Of a stretch of DNA of 64,000 nt, positions 33,406 through 43,396 are shown one piece after another. The translations under genes and the position numbers were made by a program. The first letter of the stretch is position 1, and each line of letters begins with the position of its first letter. The DNA comes from Paludibacteraceae bacterium (lineage in GTDB: Bacteria; Bacteroidota; Bacteroidia; Bacteroidales; Paludibacteraceae). Location: assembly GCA_905233415.1 (NCBI GenBank), contig CAJOEX010000006.1, positions 827-64,826 of the forward strand, given 5' to 3'. The notes under the pieces were generated by a model that saw nothing but the letters and a program-made list of their open reading frames with translations, was not told where the DNA came from and ran no database searches.

Positions 33406-33543
33406 AACTTTTAAATTTAAGTTAATAAAAATTGATTTGTTAATAAATTTGGTTAATTTAAGAAATAAAGAATGTGTTTTGTCATCACTACACATCTCTT
33501 TCTTTCTATATTGTTATCACGTAGTGCTCTATCAAAAACCGCG

Positions 33544-33575
33544 CAAAATTACAACTTTTTTTTCATACGCGCAAA
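33544..33575 (-). promoter_or_regulatory. Bacteroidota-type promoter of the lipoprotein-barrel operon
   Basis: TTTG (33575-33572), 20 bases, TAATTTTG (33551-33544) on the minus strand. Confidence 0.75.
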
Positions 33576-33721
33576 TTTTTTGTCATTTTTTGATGTTTTT
33601 TTTGTTTTTTTGTACGAAATGGGAATAAGTCTGCCGTGGAAAGGCGGAAAAGCGGTGAAGGAAAAGGAAGAATAAAAGAGAATTGTAGCGAACGTATGTT
33701 CGGGGGAAGTAATAAACCTAT

Positions 33722-33798
33722 AATGTAACGTTAATCTAACGTCAATGTATCGTAAATCTAACGTGAATCTATCGTGTTTCTTTCGTCAATATTTCGTA
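33722..33798. repeat. 11-bp tandem repeat, seven units (AATSTAACGTN)
   Basis: AATGTAACGTT, AATCTAACGTC, AATGTATCGTA, AATCTAACGTG, AATCTATCGTG, TTTCTTTCGTC, AATATTTCGTA. Exactly 11 bases each although up to half of the bases differ. Confidence 0.88.
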
Positions 33799-33977
33799 CT
33801 TGACTATGGAAAATAAAGATATTTTGGCGGTCGCTCCTACCCTGTACGTCGCTACCCTATAGCCTGTCGGCTGTGTGACCGCAAGGGTCGCACCATTCTC
33901 CCGTTCGCTTGTCTCGTCGCGTAAGAGATACGCGCCGCGCTCACTATCGAAGTGCCATCCGAGGCACTTCTTCACGT
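33799..33977. other. Gene-free DNA between two 11-bp arrays
   Basis: GC-richer than its flanks. A 68-codon minus frame at 33769-33975 (MKKCLGWHFDSERG) runs through it but has no promoter, ends in the repeat array and lacks any recognisable domain. I see no RNA gene. The wider 33576-34112 stretch holds only this and the arrays. Confidence 0.4.
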
Positions 33978-34032
33978 AAATCTAACGTAAATCTAACGTG
34001 TTTCTATCGATAAAGTATTGTCAATCTAACGA
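33978..34032. repeat. 11-bp tandem repeat, five units (AAATCTAACGT)
   Basis: AAATCTAACGT twice, GTTTCTATCGA, TAAAGTATTGT, CAATCTAACGA. Same consensus as the array at 33722 but in a different register. Confidence 0.85.
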
Positions 34033-34112
34033 CGCAAATAACGAAAAAATAAGGAAATTTTTGTACAGAAAAGAGAAGAAAAAAAGGAAAAATGACGGAA
34101 AATGGAAGCGGG

Positions 34113-34144
34113 ATTTGCAGGTTTGAGAATTTTGTAGTAATTTT
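34113..34144 (+). promoter_or_regulatory. Bacteroidota-type promoter of tyrS
   Basis: TTTG (34113-34116), 20 bases, TAATTTTG (34137-34144), 74 bases before the ATG. Confidence 0.8.
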
Positions 34145-34218
34145 GCACGATTTTTCGCGAAGTAGAAAAACCGCTGCGCTAACAGCGCACAGCACACAGA
34201 CTATAATTAAAATAAAAT

Positions 34219-35550
34219 ATGAAGAATTTTGTTGAAGAGCTACGTTGGCGGGGCATGCTGCAGGACATGATGCCCGGAACAGAAGAACAGTTGAACAAAG
34301 AAGTAACAGCCGGTTACGTAGGCATAGACCCAACGGCGGACAGTCTGCACATCGGACACCTGTGCGGCATCATGATGCTGCGCCATCTGCAGCATTGCGG
34401 ACACAAACCCATCGCGCTCATCGGCGGAGCCACCGGCATGATCGGTGACCCAAGCGGAAAAAGTGCGGAACGCAACCTGTTAGACGAGAAGACTTTGGCA
34501 CACAACGTTGCCGCCATCAAAGCACAGTTGGAGAAGTTCCTGGACTTCGGAGAGAGCGCAGGCGAGGACAGCCGCGGAGCCGAAGGGAAAATAGTTGACA
34601 CCAAAGCGGAACTTGTGAACAACTACGATTGGATGAAGGATTATACGTTTATCAACTTCACACGAGACATCGGCAAACTGATTACGGTCAACTACATGAT
34701 GGCGAAAGACAGCGTGAAGAAACGCTTCAACGGCGAATTCAACTGCGGCATGTCGTTCACGGAATTTACATACCAGCTGCTGCAAGGCTATGACTTTGCA
34801 TGGCTGAACAAACACAAAGGCTGCAAACTGCAAATGGGCGGCAGCGACCAATGGGGAAACATCACTACCGGTACGGAACTGATTCGCCGTATGGGCGGCG
34901 GAGACGCGTTTGCGCTGACCTGCCCGCTGATTACGAAAGCCGACGGCGGCAAATTCGGCAAAACCGAAAGCGGCAACGTATGGCTTGACAGAAGATACAC
35001 CAGTCCGTACAAGTTCTTCCAGTTCTGGATGAACGTGAGCGACGATGATGCAAAGCGCTATATCAAGATTTTCACGTCGCTGGAGAAAGACGAGATAGAC
35101 GCGCTTATCGCGGAACACGAACAGGCTCCGCATCTAAGGGTGCTGCAGAAACGCCTCGCAAAGGAAGTGACCATCATGGTTCACAGCGAAGAAGACTACA
35201 ACGCGGCTGTGGAAGCAAGCAATATCCTGTTCGGGAACGCTACGGCAGAGGCATTGCGGAAATTAGACGAAGAGACGTTCCTGCAAGTGTTTGAAGGCGT
35301 GGAAACGTACGAAATTCCGCGTGCAGAGTTAGAAGCAGGCATTCCGCCGTTAGACCTGTTGGCAGAGAAAACGAAGATTTTCCCGTCAAAAGGCGAAGCG
35401 CGGAAAATGATTCAAGGCAACGGACTGAGTCTGAACAAAGAGAAACTGACAGATGCCCAAAGTCCGATTACCGCAGAAGCGCTGATAAACGGAAAGTATC
35501 TCCTGTTCCAAAAAGGCAAGAAGAACTACTATCTAGTGGTTGCTTGTTAG
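34219..35550 (+). CDS. tyrS: Tyrosyl-tRNA synthetase
   Basis: Class I synthetase charging tRNA-Tyr. HIGH motif HIGH at 44-47 ([12 protein letters not shown]); the KMSKS loop is KFGKT (about residue 237), as in the TyrRS family; TyrRS-specific [11 protein letters not shown] binds tyrosine. The C-terminal S4 domain starts at about 375 ([18 protein letters not shown]). The 443 residues include the usual extra segment of Bacteroidota TyrRS (an acidic, Ser-rich insert near 112-122). Single-gene unit with its own promoter. Confidence 0.97.
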   Translation: MKNFVEELRWRGMLQDMMPGTEEQLNKEVTAGYVGIDPTADSLHIGHLCGIMMLRHLQHCGHKPIALIGGATGMIGDPSGKSAERNLLDEKTLAHNVAAIKAQLEKFLDFGESAGEDSRGAEGKIVDTKAELVNNYDWMKDYTFINFTRDIGKLITVNYMMAKDSVKKRFNGEFNCGMSFTEFTYQLLQGYDFAWLNKHKGCKLQMGGSDQWGNITTGTELIRRMGGGDAFALTCPLITKADGGKFGKTESGNVWLDRRYTSPYKFFQFWMNVSDDDAKRYIKIFTSLEKDEIDALIAEHEQAPHLRVLQKRLAKEVTIMVHSEEDYNAAVEASNILFGNATAEALRKLDEETFLQVFEGVETYEIPRAELEAGIPPLDLLAEKTKIFPSKGEARKMIQGNGLSLNKEKLTDAQSPITAEALINGKYLLFQKGKKNYYLVVAC

Positions 35551-35605
35551 TCGGCAGGTTTTGGCACGATTTTTGCAGGGAAACAGCAGACTAAAAATTG
35601 TTTTT

Positions 35606-35962
35606 ATGCGGAAATTATTTCTATTAGCAGCACTCATAGGGCTGAATACAGCCTTATGGGCGGAAGAGCCGACCATGACCATCAGCACAGCCGGCGGCGA
35701 CGAGGTGTTGAATGTCAGCGAGATACGGAAGATTACGTACTCGGGCGACGACATGGTCGTTCTGCGCAAAGACGCCACCAGCCAGAGTTTCGCGATGTCG
35801 GAAATAAGCAGTGTGACGCTGCAAAATATGCCGGAACCGCAAGACACGGAAACCGTCAGCGTTGAAACCAAGAGTAACAAAGCACGCAAAGTGCTGATTA
35901 ACGGAGTCATTTACATCGAGAAGGACGGACAACTCTTCTCTATTTTAGGCGCAAGACTATGA
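35606..35962 (+). CDS. Small secreted protein with C-terminal tail motif
   Basis: ATG at 35606 gives a signal peptide (MRKLFLLAALIGLNTALWA) and a mature protein of about 99 residues. The body (TISTAGGDEVLNVSEIRKITYSGDDMVVL, SQSFAMSEISSVTLQNM) resembles the N-terminal beta hairpin of the neighbouring beta-helix protein (EEMQTAEIDSLWFSGDLASMYVSY), which fits a shared 'LNVSEIRKITYSGD' strand pattern. It ends with the tail (YIEKDGQLFSILGARL). Its stop codon overlaps the next start (ATGA), so the two proteins are coupled and may act together. No family name recognised. Confidence 0.75.
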   Translation: MRKLFLLAALIGLNTALWAEEPTMTISTAGGDEVLNVSEIRKITYSGDDMVVLRKDATSQSFAMSEISSVTLQNMPEPQDTETVSVETKSNKARKVLINGVIYIEKDGQLFSILGARL

Positions 35963-38496
35963 AGAAACTGATTATCGGGCTTCTTGCGCTGACAAGCGTA
36001 AGTGCCATTCAAGCAGACCAAGTACGGGCACTGCAAATCCTGCTGCAAAACGGCGAAAAGGAAGAAATGCAGACCGCAGAGATTGACAGCCTATGGTTCT
36101 CCGGCGATTTGGCAAGCATGTACGTGAGCTACAAGCACAACGTCAGCACGTACATTTCCAAAGATATAGAGAAACTGTCCTACACCCTGATAGACAAGCC
36201 GGTTACACCGACTATCGTGTGGAACGGAACCGACGTAACAATCAGCAATCCGCTTTCGGATGCCGGTGTGACGATTACTGCCGACGGCGGCGATGTGTTC
36301 ATCGTCAGTACCGCTACCAATGAAGTGGAATACATCCTCAGCGGCAGCAGCGAAAACGGCAGCCTGCACATCGTCAGCGCCAAGAAATACCAACTGACGC
36401 TGAACGGAGTGAGTCTGACCAACAATGACGGACCCGCCATCAACAGCCAGTCAAGCAAGAAAGGAACGGTTGTTATCCAAGCCGGAACAACGAATACGCT
36501 TACGGACAGCAAAAAATATACTACTTCGCTGGAAGACCAGAAGGGAACATTATTCTCGGAAGGACAACTGATTTTCAAAGGCGACGGCACCTTAAATATA
36601 TATGCGAACAACAAGCACGGCATTTGCTCGGACGATTATTTAGATTTCCGCAGCGGAACCATCAATGTGCTGAGCGCCAAGAAAGATGCCATTCATGCCA
36701 ATGACTCGGTACTGGTCAGCGGCGGAACACTGACGCTTACGCCTTCCGGCGACGGTATAGATTGTGAAGGAAACATCTATATTTCCGGCGGCGCGCTGAA
36801 CATCACCACGACCGGCGATGCGGCAAAAGGCATCAAAACCAATGATGACCTCTTCGTTTCAGGCGGCGACATCACCATCACGCAATCCGGCAACAAGGAA
36901 ATCGCCGACGGCGATGTGTCATATTGTATGGGACTGAAAGCCGACACGACCGTAAATATCTCGGGCGGAACAATTGTCATCAACTCGTCCGCTGAAGGCG
37001 GTAAAGGCATCAAAGGCACATTGGGCGTTCTGACGACCGGCGGCAATATCACCATCAACCTGACGGGTTCGGGCGGCACATATTCCAAGAGCGAAGTGGC
37101 TGCGACGGGCAGCGGCGGTGGCGGCGATGACGCCTCTTCGTATATTGTTTACTTCTATCCGTATGCCCAAAGCAGCTGGGGCGGCGGAGGCGGCGGCCCT
37201 GGTGGAGGCGGCAACAACGCGTGGACGAATGTGAAACTGTACAAGAGTGACGGCACATTGGTTGCAACGCTCAGCACTACCAGCGTAGCGGACAACACGG
37301 CATACTATTACAACTTCGGCAGCGCCACGGAAGGCAGCTTCTACTTCAGCGGCACGTACCAAAGCGGTGGCGGCTGGGGCGGCAGCACAACCTATACCTG
37401 TCAAACGGCGACATTCTCCGCACCGACAGGCACGGCATTATACTATCGTCCGGGAAGCTACACGACCAGCGGCACAACACGGACCTACACGCTTGTGACG
37501 TGGGATCCGAGTGAGACAGGCGGCGGCAGCGCAGACAGCGACACAGAGTCGTTCACGGCATGCGGCATCAAGTCTGACGGCGAAATACGTCTGCTTGCAG
37601 GCAGTATCACCATCAACGCCACCGGAGCCAAAGGCACTTGCGGCATCAAAACGGACGGCGAGATGGTTCTTGGCAGCGACAGCGAAGGTCCGACGATTAA
37701 CGTCAGCACAACCGGCGCAGCACTCGGAACAAGCGGCAGCAGCGGTTTCGGCGGCGGTGGCGGCAAAACCAGCTACTACGGCGACCCGAAAGCGGTGAAA
37801 GTGGTCGGTGCCATCACCATGAACAACGGAAATATCGTTCTTTCTGCTATCGGAACAGGCGGCGAAGCGTTTGAGAGCAAGACCAGCATCTCCATTAACG
37901 GCGGATTCATCTACGCGTACTCGCAACAGGATGATGCCATCAACTGCTCGGGACCGATTGTATTCAACGGCGGTTACGCCATGGCGGTATCCAAGAACAA
38001 TGACGCGGTTGACAGCAACTACGGCAAATCGGGTGCCATCACCATCGCAGGCGGCGTGGCAATAGGCATTTCGTCTGCCGGCTCGCCCGAAGAAGGCTTT
38101 GACTGCGACAATAACAGCTATATCAAGATTACCGGCGGTTGCGCGTTGTCCGTAGGCGGAAGCCAAGGCGGTGGCGGCTGGGGCGGGTCTTCCGGCATCG
38201 GCAGCAGCACGCAGGGCTATGTGCTCAGCACTTCATCATGGACCGTACAAGCCAAGAAGTACTATCATGTCACGGACGCTTCGGGCAACTGCTTCTTCAG
38301 CTTCCTGTCACCGGATAACAGCGCCAATAGTTCGCTGTCGCTGATTACGGCAACCGGCATGAACAGCGGCTCAAGCTACAAGGTGCAATACAGTTCGGCT
38401 GCGCCGAGCAACCCGACAGCCGTTTACGGCGATCGGATTTATGTCGGCGGAACGGTAAGCGGAGCCACACAAGCGCTCTCATTTACTGCAAAATAG
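35959..38496 (+). CDS. Cthe_2159-like carbohydrate-binding beta-helix protein, secreted
   Basis: Signal peptide MKKLIIGLLALTSVSAIQA, then a long right-handed beta-helix built of turns such as NGVSLTNNDGPAINSQ, NNKHGICSDDYLDF, AKKDAIHANDSVLVSGGTLTLTPSGDGIDCEGNIYISGGALNITTTGDAAKGIKTNDDLFVSGG. This is the pattern of PF14262 (Cthe_2159), a calcium-dependent polygalacturonate-binding fold related to pectate lyases. Gly-rich loops (residues about 388-415, 595-615) interrupt the helix. The C-terminus lacks the tail motif and ends TQALSFTAK. Translationally coupled to the small secreted protein upstream. Binding to plant or host polysaccharide is inferred from the family. Confidence 0.88.
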   Translation: MKKLIIGLLALTSVSAIQADQVRALQILLQNGEKEEMQTAEIDSLWFSGDLASMYVSYKHNVSTYISKDIEKLSYTLIDKPVTPTIVWNGTDVTISNPLSDAGVTITADGGDVFIVSTATNEVEYILSGSSENGSLHIVSAKKYQLTLNGVSLTNNDGPAINSQSSKKGTVVIQAGTTNTLTDSKKYTTSLEDQKGTLFSEGQLIFKGDGTLNIYANNKHGICSDDYLDFRSGTINVLSAKKDAIHANDSVLVSGGTLTLTPSGDGIDCEGNIYISGGALNITTTGDAAKGIKTNDDLFVSGGDITITQSGNKEIADGDVSYCMGLKADTTVNISGGTIVINSSAEGGKGIKGTLGVLTTGGNITINLTGSGGTYSKSEVAATGSGGGGDDASSYIVYFYPYAQSSWGGGGGGPGGGGNNAWTNVKLYKSDGTLVATLSTTSVADNTAYYYNFGSATEGSFYFSGTYQSGGGWGGSTTYTCQTATFSAPTGTALYYRPGSYTTSGTTRTYTLVTWDPSETGGGSADSDTESFTACGIKSDGEIRLLAGSITINATGAKGTCGIKTDGEMVLGSDSEGPTINVSTTGAALGTSGSSGFGGGGGKTSYYGDPKAVKVVGAITMNNGNIVLSAIGTGGEAFESKTSISINGGFIYAYSQQDDAINCSGPIVFNGGYAMAVSKNNDAVDSNYGKSGAITIAGGVAIGISSAGSPEEGFDCDNNSYIKITGGCALSVGGSQGGGGWGGSSGIGSSTQGYVLSTSSWTVQAKKYYHVTDASGNCFFSFLSPDNSANSSLSLITATGMNSGSSYKVQYSSAAPSNPTAVYGDRIYVGGTVSGATQALSFTAK

Positions 38497-38534
38497 TGAA
38501 AAATGACACTTTTTTGCAAAAAAAGCAGAAAAAA

Positions 38535-38566
38535 TTTGTGTAGTTCAAAAATTTGCAGTACCTTTG
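38535..38566 (+). promoter_or_regulatory. Bacteroidota-type promoter of tRNA-Gln
   Basis: TTTG (38535-38538), 20 bases, TACCTTTG (38559-38566), 32 bases before the mature 5' end. Confidence 0.85.
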
Positions 38567-38598
38567 CAGCCGCTTTCTGAAAAAGAGGGCGTGAACGG

Positions 38599-38669
38599 TG
38601 CCTAATCGTATATCGGTAGTACATCAGATTTTGGTTCTGAGGGGCGAGGTTCGATTCCTCGTTAGGCAA
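38599..38669 (+). tRNA. tRNA-Gln (anticodon TTG)
   Basis: Cloverleaf by eye: acceptor stem TGCCTAA (38599-38605) pairs with TTAGGCA (38662-38668), discriminator A; anticodon stem TCAGA/TCTGA with loop TTTTGGT, giving anticodon TTG at positions 34-36; T arm CGAGG-TTCGATT-CCTCG. CCA is not encoded. The D arm is short. Its own promoter lies upstream. Confidence 0.95.
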
Positions 38670-38799
38670 CTCGCTTAGACTAAAACTCGCGCGACTCCCA
38701 GCACAACCGGTCGTAAAGCGCTACGTTTTGTCCTACGCTCTCCCCACCGCAAACAGCCAAAGGCTTGGTTTGCGTCGGGGACCCCAAGAAAGAAAATAC

Positions 38800-38822
38800 A
38801 AGAGCCGAAAAAGGCTTTTTTT
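38800..38822 (+). terminator. Probable terminator after tRNA-Gln
   Basis: AAGAGCC, loop GAAAAA, GGCTTTT and further T; a 7-bp stem with one G-U. The 38670-38799 stretch before it has no gene that I can support. Confidence 0.55.
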
Positions 38823-38869
38823 ATGTAATGATAAGTAGGACGTGAGTCCGAATAAAGTAACAAAACAAA

Positions 38870-39442
38870 ATGAAAACATTTGAATTGGTAGGAACTCCCC
38901 GTTCGGAGTTCGGAAAGAAAGCTGCAAAAGCTTTGCGCAAAGAAGAGTTAATCCCCTGCAACCTGTACGGTCTCGGTGAAAACGTGACTTTCTCGGTAGC
39001 AAAAGAGGACGTTCGCAAACTCATTTACACCCCTGACACACTCGTTGTAGCCCTCACGCTTGGCGATGTCAAGAAAATGGCGGTTGTAAAAGAATTGCAA
39101 GTGCACCCGATTAGCGAGAACATTCTCCACATCGATTTCCTTGAGGTAAACGAGAAGAAGCCCGTAACCGTTGAGATTCCCGTACAACTGATCGGTCACG
39201 CTGAAGGTGTAAAAGCCGGTGGTAAATTGAGCCTCGAAATGCGCAAACTGAAAGTGAACGGTATCTTCACCAACATCCCGGAGCGCGTTGTAGTTGACGT
39301 TACCAGCCTCGGATTGGGTAAGAAACTCGCCGTTAGCGACATCAAGGTTGAGAACTGCAAACTGATGAACGTACAAGACGCCTGCGTTGCCCAAGTGAAG
39401 GCTACCCGCGCCAGTGCAGCCGCAGCAGAAACAGCTGAATAA
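38870..39442 (+). CDS. rplY: 50S ribosomal protein L25/general stress protein CTC
   Basis: 190 residues, the long CTC form: N-terminal 5S rRNA-binding L25 domain (1-90, starting [29 protein letters not shown]) and C-terminal TL5/CTC beta domain ([42 protein letters not shown]). An Ala-rich tail follows. The gene starts just before pth with a 2-base gap, a classic pairing in which CTC and peptidyl-tRNA hydrolase are co-transcribed. Confidence 0.97.
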   Translation: MKTFELVGTPRSEFGKKAAKALRKEELIPCNLYGLGENVTFSVAKEDVRKLIYTPDTLVVALTLGDVKKMAVVKELQVHPISENILHIDFLEVNEKKPVTVEIPVQLIGHAEGVKAGGKLSLEMRKLKVNGIFTNIPERVVVDVTSLGLGKKLAVSDIKVENCKLMNVQDACVAQVKATRASAAAAETAE

Positions 39443-39444
39443 TA

Positions 39445-40011
39445 ATGAGTAAATTCCTTATTGTCGGACTCGGCAACATCGGCGACGATTACCGGAACAC
39501 CCGACACAACATAGGATTCAAGATGTTGGACGCTTTCGCTGAGGCGTCCAACATTGTCTTTGAAGACAAGCGCTACGGGTTTGTCGGACACGGTCGTGTC
39601 AAAAATGCGGAATTGGTACTGCTCAAGCCTTCCACGTTCATGAACCTCAGCGGAAATGCTGTCCGTTATTGGATGAACGAGGAGAAGATTCCGCTGGAGA
39701 ACCTGCTGGTTCTGGTTGATGACCTGAATCTGCCTTTCGGAACCATCCGCATCCGCAAGCAAGGTTCTGCAGGCGGTCACAACGGACTGAAGCACATCGA
39801 GCAGGTGCTTTGTACACCCAACTACGCTCGTGTGCGCTTCGGTATCGGCAGCGAATTCAGTCACGGCGCACAGATAAACTTTGTGCTGGGCGACTGGACA
39901 CCGGAAGAGGCGGAAGCACTATCGGAGAAATTCAAGATAACGAATGAGATTATTCCGTCATTCTGCCTGCAAGGAATCGAGCGGACGATGAATCAGTATA
40001 ATGGAAAGTAG
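39445..40011 (+). CDS. pth: Peptidyl-tRNA hydrolase
   Basis: Releases tRNA from prematurely dropped peptidyl-t[29 protein letters not shown] contains the catalytic His (in TRHN, residue about 20), and [48 protein letters not shown] and RVRFGIG are conserved. Normal length at 188 aa. The next gene starts within its last 11 bases. Confidence 0.98.
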   Translation: MSKFLIVGLGNIGDDYRNTRHNIGFKMLDAFAEASNIVFEDKRYGFVGHGRVKNAELVLLKPSTFMNLSGNAVRYWMNEEKIPLENLLVLVDDLNLPFGTIRIRKQGSAGGHNGLKHIEQVLCTPNYARVRFGIGSEFSHGAQINFVLGDWTPEEAEALSEKFKITNEIIPSFCLQGIERTMNQYNGK

Positions 40012-41881
40012 AATCTGGAAACATCCGTGGGTAGTGGCAGCGTGTAACTTCGCGCTCGTGATGGCAATATTCTCGCTGTCACGGGTGTTTTATTTCGTAA
40101 CCCACCAAGCCGACTATCCCGACGTTACCGGCAGTCATTTCTGGGAACTGTTCTTTGGCGGTATGCGCTTTGACCTGACCGCCCTGCTCTATCTGAACAG
40201 CATTTATCTACTACTGGAACTGTTCCCGCTGCGGATCAGACAGAACGAACGCTATCAACAGGTGGCACAGTGGTTCTACTGGATTCCGAACAGTCTCGCC
40301 ATCATTGTGAACTGCATCGACATGGTGTATATGCAGTTTACAGGACGCCGCACTACGATGGCGTTCTTCACGGAGTTCCAAAACGAAGGCAATCTGGCAC
40401 ACATCTTCTTCACATCGATGGTGCAATACTGGTACGTGACGCTGTTTGCCATCGCCATGATAGTGCTGTTAGTATTGCTGACACGCCGAAACGTGGAAAC
40501 AGACGACAACCGACACCCTATTATATATTATATATCCGAAACGGCCATTTTACTTGTATCCATCTACTTTGTGGTAATAGGCATCCGTGGCGGATTTGGC
40601 GCCTTCACACGGCCGATTACGCTCAGTAACGCATTGGCATATACCAACCACCCTAACGAAACGAACATCGTACTCAATACGCCGTTTGCCATTATGCGCT
40701 CCTCCGAAGGCAAAGTATTCCCTGACTTGCAGTACTTTTCGGCGGACAAAGCGGAACAAATAATGTCTCCCCTTCATCCGGCGCAGCAAGGCGAAATGAC
40801 CCAAAAGAACGTCGTCATCATTATATTGGAGAGTTTCTCGAAGGAATATACCGGTCACTACACGCCGTTTCTTGATTCGCTTTCGGCAAAAGCACTGACC
40901 TTTAACCTCAGTCTTGCCAACGGACGCAAGTCCATTGACGCGATGCCGTCCATACTTTCGTCTATCCCAATGCTCATTACGCCGTATATTCTGACCCCTT
41001 ACTCCACCAACGATGTCGGTTCACTCGCTTCCTATTTGGGAGCCAAAGGCTGGCAAACCGCCTTCTTCCACGGGGCTCCGAACGGCAGTATGGGTTTTCA
41101 GGCCTATGCCCGCTCCTGCGGATTTGACGCCTATTACGGCAAGGATGAATACAATAACAATGCCGATTACGACGGTTATTGGGCGATTTGGGACGAACCG
41201 TTCCTGCAGTTCTTCGGGCAAACGATGACAGCCATGCAGCAGCCGTTTATGACCACGGTCTTTACTGCCACCAGCCATCATCCCTTCCAAGTGCCGAAAC
41301 AATATGAAGGCATTTTCCCCGAAGGGACACACCCGCTACACAAATGCATCGGCTACACCGACAATGCCTTGCGGAAGTTCTTTGACTACGCCAAACAGCA
41401 ACCGTGGTATGCAAATACGTTGTTTGTACTGACCGCTGACCACACGAACGTGCTTACTACACCGGAATATAACAACGACAAAGGGCGCTATGAGGTACCG
41501 ATTATCTTCTTTGACCCGCAGATGGATGAAACCTTGCGCACCAAAGAACGGCATTTCCCCGTGGCACAGGTAGATATACTGCCCTCCGTGCTTGCTTACC
41601 TCGGCTATGACGAACCGTACTTTGCTTTCGGCGAAGACGTTGTCATGCAGGACAAGGCACATCCCTATGTTGTAAATTACAATAATCCGGTCTTTCAAAT
41701 CTTCTCCGACAGCCTGTTGCTGCAGTTTGACGGGAAAGACGTGACGGCCGTATATAACTTCGTCAACGAAAACAACACAAACTACGAAAACAACGTAGCG
41801 ATGCTTAGCTACCTCCAAGCGACCATCCAACAATATATCACCCGAATGAAATCCAATAGACTGACATGGACGAAAGAGTAG
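40001..41881 (+). CDS. LTA synthase/alkaline phosphatase-superfamily membrane transferase
   Basis: Inner-membrane protein with four to five N-terminal membrane segments (about 10-33, 55-77, 95-112, 140-161, 178-198) followed by a large extracytoplasmic sulfatase-fold domain (PF00884). Metal ligands and nucleophile are recognisable: Glu277 in [10 protein letters not shown], Ser311 in [10 protein letters not shown] where LtaS has Thr, and the late ADHTNV and TATSHHPF motifs. Family members transfer phosphoglycerol or phosphoethanolamine to lipids or glycans; in Bacteroidota the target is unknown. It overlaps pth by 11 bases and the S4 gene by 16, so it is in the rplY operon. Confidence 0.88.
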   Translation: MESRIWKHPWVVAACNFALVMAIFSLSRVFYFVTHQADYPDVTGSHFWELFFGGMRFDLTALLYLNSIYLLLELFPLRIRQNERYQQVAQWFYWIPNSLAIIVNCIDMVYMQFTGRRTTMAFFTEFQNEGNLAHIFFTSMVQYWYVTLFAIAMIVLLVLLTRRNVETDDNRHPIIYYISETAILLVSIYFVVIGIRGGFGAFTRPITLSNALAYTNHPNETNIVLNTPFAIMRSSEGKVFPDLQYFSADKAEQIMSPLHPAQQGEMTQKNVVIIILESFSKEYTGHYTPFLDSLSAKALTFNLSLANGRKSIDAMPSILSSIPMLITPYILTPYSTNDVGSLASYLGAKGWQTAFFHGAPNGSMGFQAYARSCGFDAYYGKDEYNNNADYDGYWAIWDEPFLQFFGQTMTAMQQPFMTTVFTATSHHPFQVPKQYEGIFPEGTHPLHKCIGYTDNALRKFFDYAKQQPWYANTLFVLTADHTNVLTTPEYNNDKGRYEVPIIFFDPQMDETLRTKERHFPVAQVDILPSVLAYLGYDEPYFAFGEDVVMQDKAHPYVVNYNNPVFQIFSDSLLLQFDGKDVTAVYNFVNENNTNYENNVAMLSYLQATIQQYITRMKSNRLTWTKE

Positions 41882-42273
41882 ATAAATACCTGTTTGCCAT
41901 GCGGATTTACAAAACCCGCTCAATGGCTGCTGATGCCTGCAAAAAAGGACGCGTCACCATGAACGGCGTCGAACTGAAGCCTTCGCGTACCTTCAAGATC
42001 GGTGACAAGTTCTCCGTGCGCAAAGGTCCGATTACCTTCACGTACGAAGTGCTGCAACTGAGCGAGAACAGACTGGGTGCAAAGTTGGTGCCGAACTTTA
42101 TGCGGGACATTACTTCGCCTGACCAGCTTGAAATGTTGGAGTTGGCCAGACTTGCCGGCAAATCAGGTCGTGACCGCGGAACCGGACGTCCGACCAAGAA
42201 AGACCGCCGCGAGATAGAACAATTCATCTCCGATGATTATTTTGACTTTGACGATATAGACGATGAAGAGTAA
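41866..42273 (+). CDS. S4 domain RNA-binding protein (Hsp15/HslR-like)
   Basis: 135 residues. N-terminal S4 domain ([47 protein letters not shown]) as in Hsp15, which binds free 50S subunits carrying peptidyl-tRNA. The tail is basic in the middle (GKSGRDRGTGRPTKKDRRE) and ends strongly acidic (DDYFDFDDIDDEE). Ribosome quality control is fitting next to pth. Overlaps both neighbours (16 and 11 bases). Confidence 0.9.
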   Translation: MDERVDKYLFAMRIYKTRSMAADACKKGRVTMNGVELKPSRTFKIGDKFSVRKGPITFTYEVLQLSENRLGAKLVPNFMRDITSPDQLEMLELARLAGKSGRDRGTGRPTKKDRREIEQFISDDYFDFDDIDDEE

Positions 42274-42721
42274 AAAAGAAAATATCGCCGAGTACATCCT
42301 GTACTTATGGCAACTGGAAGACTACCTGCGGGCATTCCCCGAACAGGCGAACAGCAACACCGAACTCATGGAAATCCTTGAGATGATGCACATGGAAGGC
42401 ATTCTTGGCGGCGGACACCTGCAATTAGCACAAAACGCGTTGCGCGAACTGGAAGATCTGCACGACGAATTGGTAGATACCGAAGCGCCTTACCGCGCAG
42501 TTATGCTGCATCTGCAACCTTCGCTCAATGTGTTGAAATCAAAGACATTCCGGCCGGAAATGTCGGATGTGGAAGCGTGTCTCACGCTGCTTTATCAAGT
42601 AATGCTATTGCGCCTGCAGCAAAAAGAGATTTCACCCGAAACAGAAGTGGTTGTCAAAGACGCCACCCAATTACTGCGTTTTTTAAGCAAGACCTACTAT
42701 GACAACGAAACAGCGGTTTGA
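42263..42721 (+). CDS. DUF4924 family protein
   Basis: 152 residues matching the Bacteroidota-specific DUF4924 family (PF16271): KKENIAEYILYLWQLEDYLRA at the N-terminus, GGGHLQLAQNALRELEDLHDEL, and VEACLTLLYQVMLLRLQQKEISPETE near the C-terminus. All helical, cytoplasmic, function unknown. It overlaps the S4 gene by 11 bases and nth by 23, so it belongs to the same tightly packed translation-quality and repair operon. Confidence 0.88.
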   Translation: MKSKKENIAEYILYLWQLEDYLRAFPEQANSNTELMEILEMMHMEGILGGGHLQLAQNALRELEDLHDELVDTEAPYRAVMLHLQPSLNVLKSKTFRPEMSDVEACLTLLYQVMLLRLQQKEISPETEVVVKDATQLLRFLSKTYYDNETAV

Positions 42722-43343
42722 ACATATTCTGGCATGGTTTGAGGCGAATATGCCGGTTGCCGAGTCCGAACTGAACTACGAGAATCCGTTCCAATTGCTT
42801 GTGGCAGTCATGCTCAGCGCCCAATGCACCGACAAACGGGTGAATATGGTCACACCCGCGCTCTTTGCCGCCTACCCGACTGCTGAAACCATGGCACAGG
42901 CAACGAAAGATGACGTTCTCAAGTATATTTCGTCTGTTTCTTACCCCAATTCAAAAGCCGAACATCTCGTCGCGGCTGCACAACGGCTTGCAAACGTTTA
43001 TCACGGACAAGTGCCCGACAATATTGAAGACCTGCAAACCCTTTCGGGAGTCGGTCGCAAGACCGCCAATGTTGTCTGTGCGGTTATATGGAACCAACCG
43101 ACAATGGCTGTTGACACCCATATTTTCCGCGTCTCGGAACGTCTCGGCCTAACGACCGACAGCAAGAATCCGCTGCAAACGGAGAAACAACTGGTCAGAT
43201 ATATTCCTCAAACGGTTATTCCCAAAGCGCACCACTGGCTGCTACTGCACGGGCGCTATGTCTGCCAGGCACGCAAACCCAAATGTGAAACTTGCGGATT
43301 AGCCACATGGTGCAGGTATAAAATCAACAAAAATATGCAATAA
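42699..43343 (+). CDS. nth: Endonuclease III (DNA glycosylase/AP lyase)
   Basis: Removes oxidised pyrimidines. Helix-hairpin-helix LSGVGRKTANVV (about 107-118) with the catalytic Lys, then AVDTHIFRVSERLGL with the catalytic Asp, and the [4Fe-4S] cluster loop C-x6-C-x2-C-x5-C (CQARKPKCETCGLATWC). 214 aa, normal length. Starts within the end of the DUF4924 gene. Confidence 0.97.
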   Translation: MTTKQRFEHILAWFEANMPVAESELNYENPFQLLVAVMLSAQCTDKRVNMVTPALFAAYPTAETMAQATKDDVLKYISSVSYPNSKAEHLVAAAQRLANVYHGQVPDNIEDLQTLSGVGRKTANVVCAVIWNQPTMAVDTHIFRVSERLGLTTDSKNPLQTEKQLVRYIPQTVIPKAHHWLLLHGRYVCQARKPKCETCGLATWCRYKINKNMQ

Positions 43344-43375
43344 TTTGCATAATCCAAATAAAAGCAGTACTTTTG
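43344..43375 (+). promoter_or_regulatory. Bacteroidota-type promoter of the dCMP deaminase-ctpA-rpe-comEC operon
   Basis: TTTG (43344-43347), 20 bases, TACTTTTG (43368-43375). The start site implied rules out the TTG start at 43373 for the next gene. Confidence 0.8.
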
Positions 43376-43396
43376 CCGCTGAAATGCAACCTCAAT

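Noticed and set aside
33769..33975. 68-codon minus ORF MKKCLGWHFDSERG
   Set aside because: Ends in an 11-bp array, lacks a promoter and a recognisable domain; kept only as a note on the gene-free DNA.
38675..39024. Minus-strand ORFs between tRNA-Gln and rplY
   Set aside because: They cross the terminator and the rplY start and have no domain.
43373..43396. TTG start of the dCMP deaminase
   Set aside because: It lies in the -7 box of the promoter, upstream of the expected transcription start.
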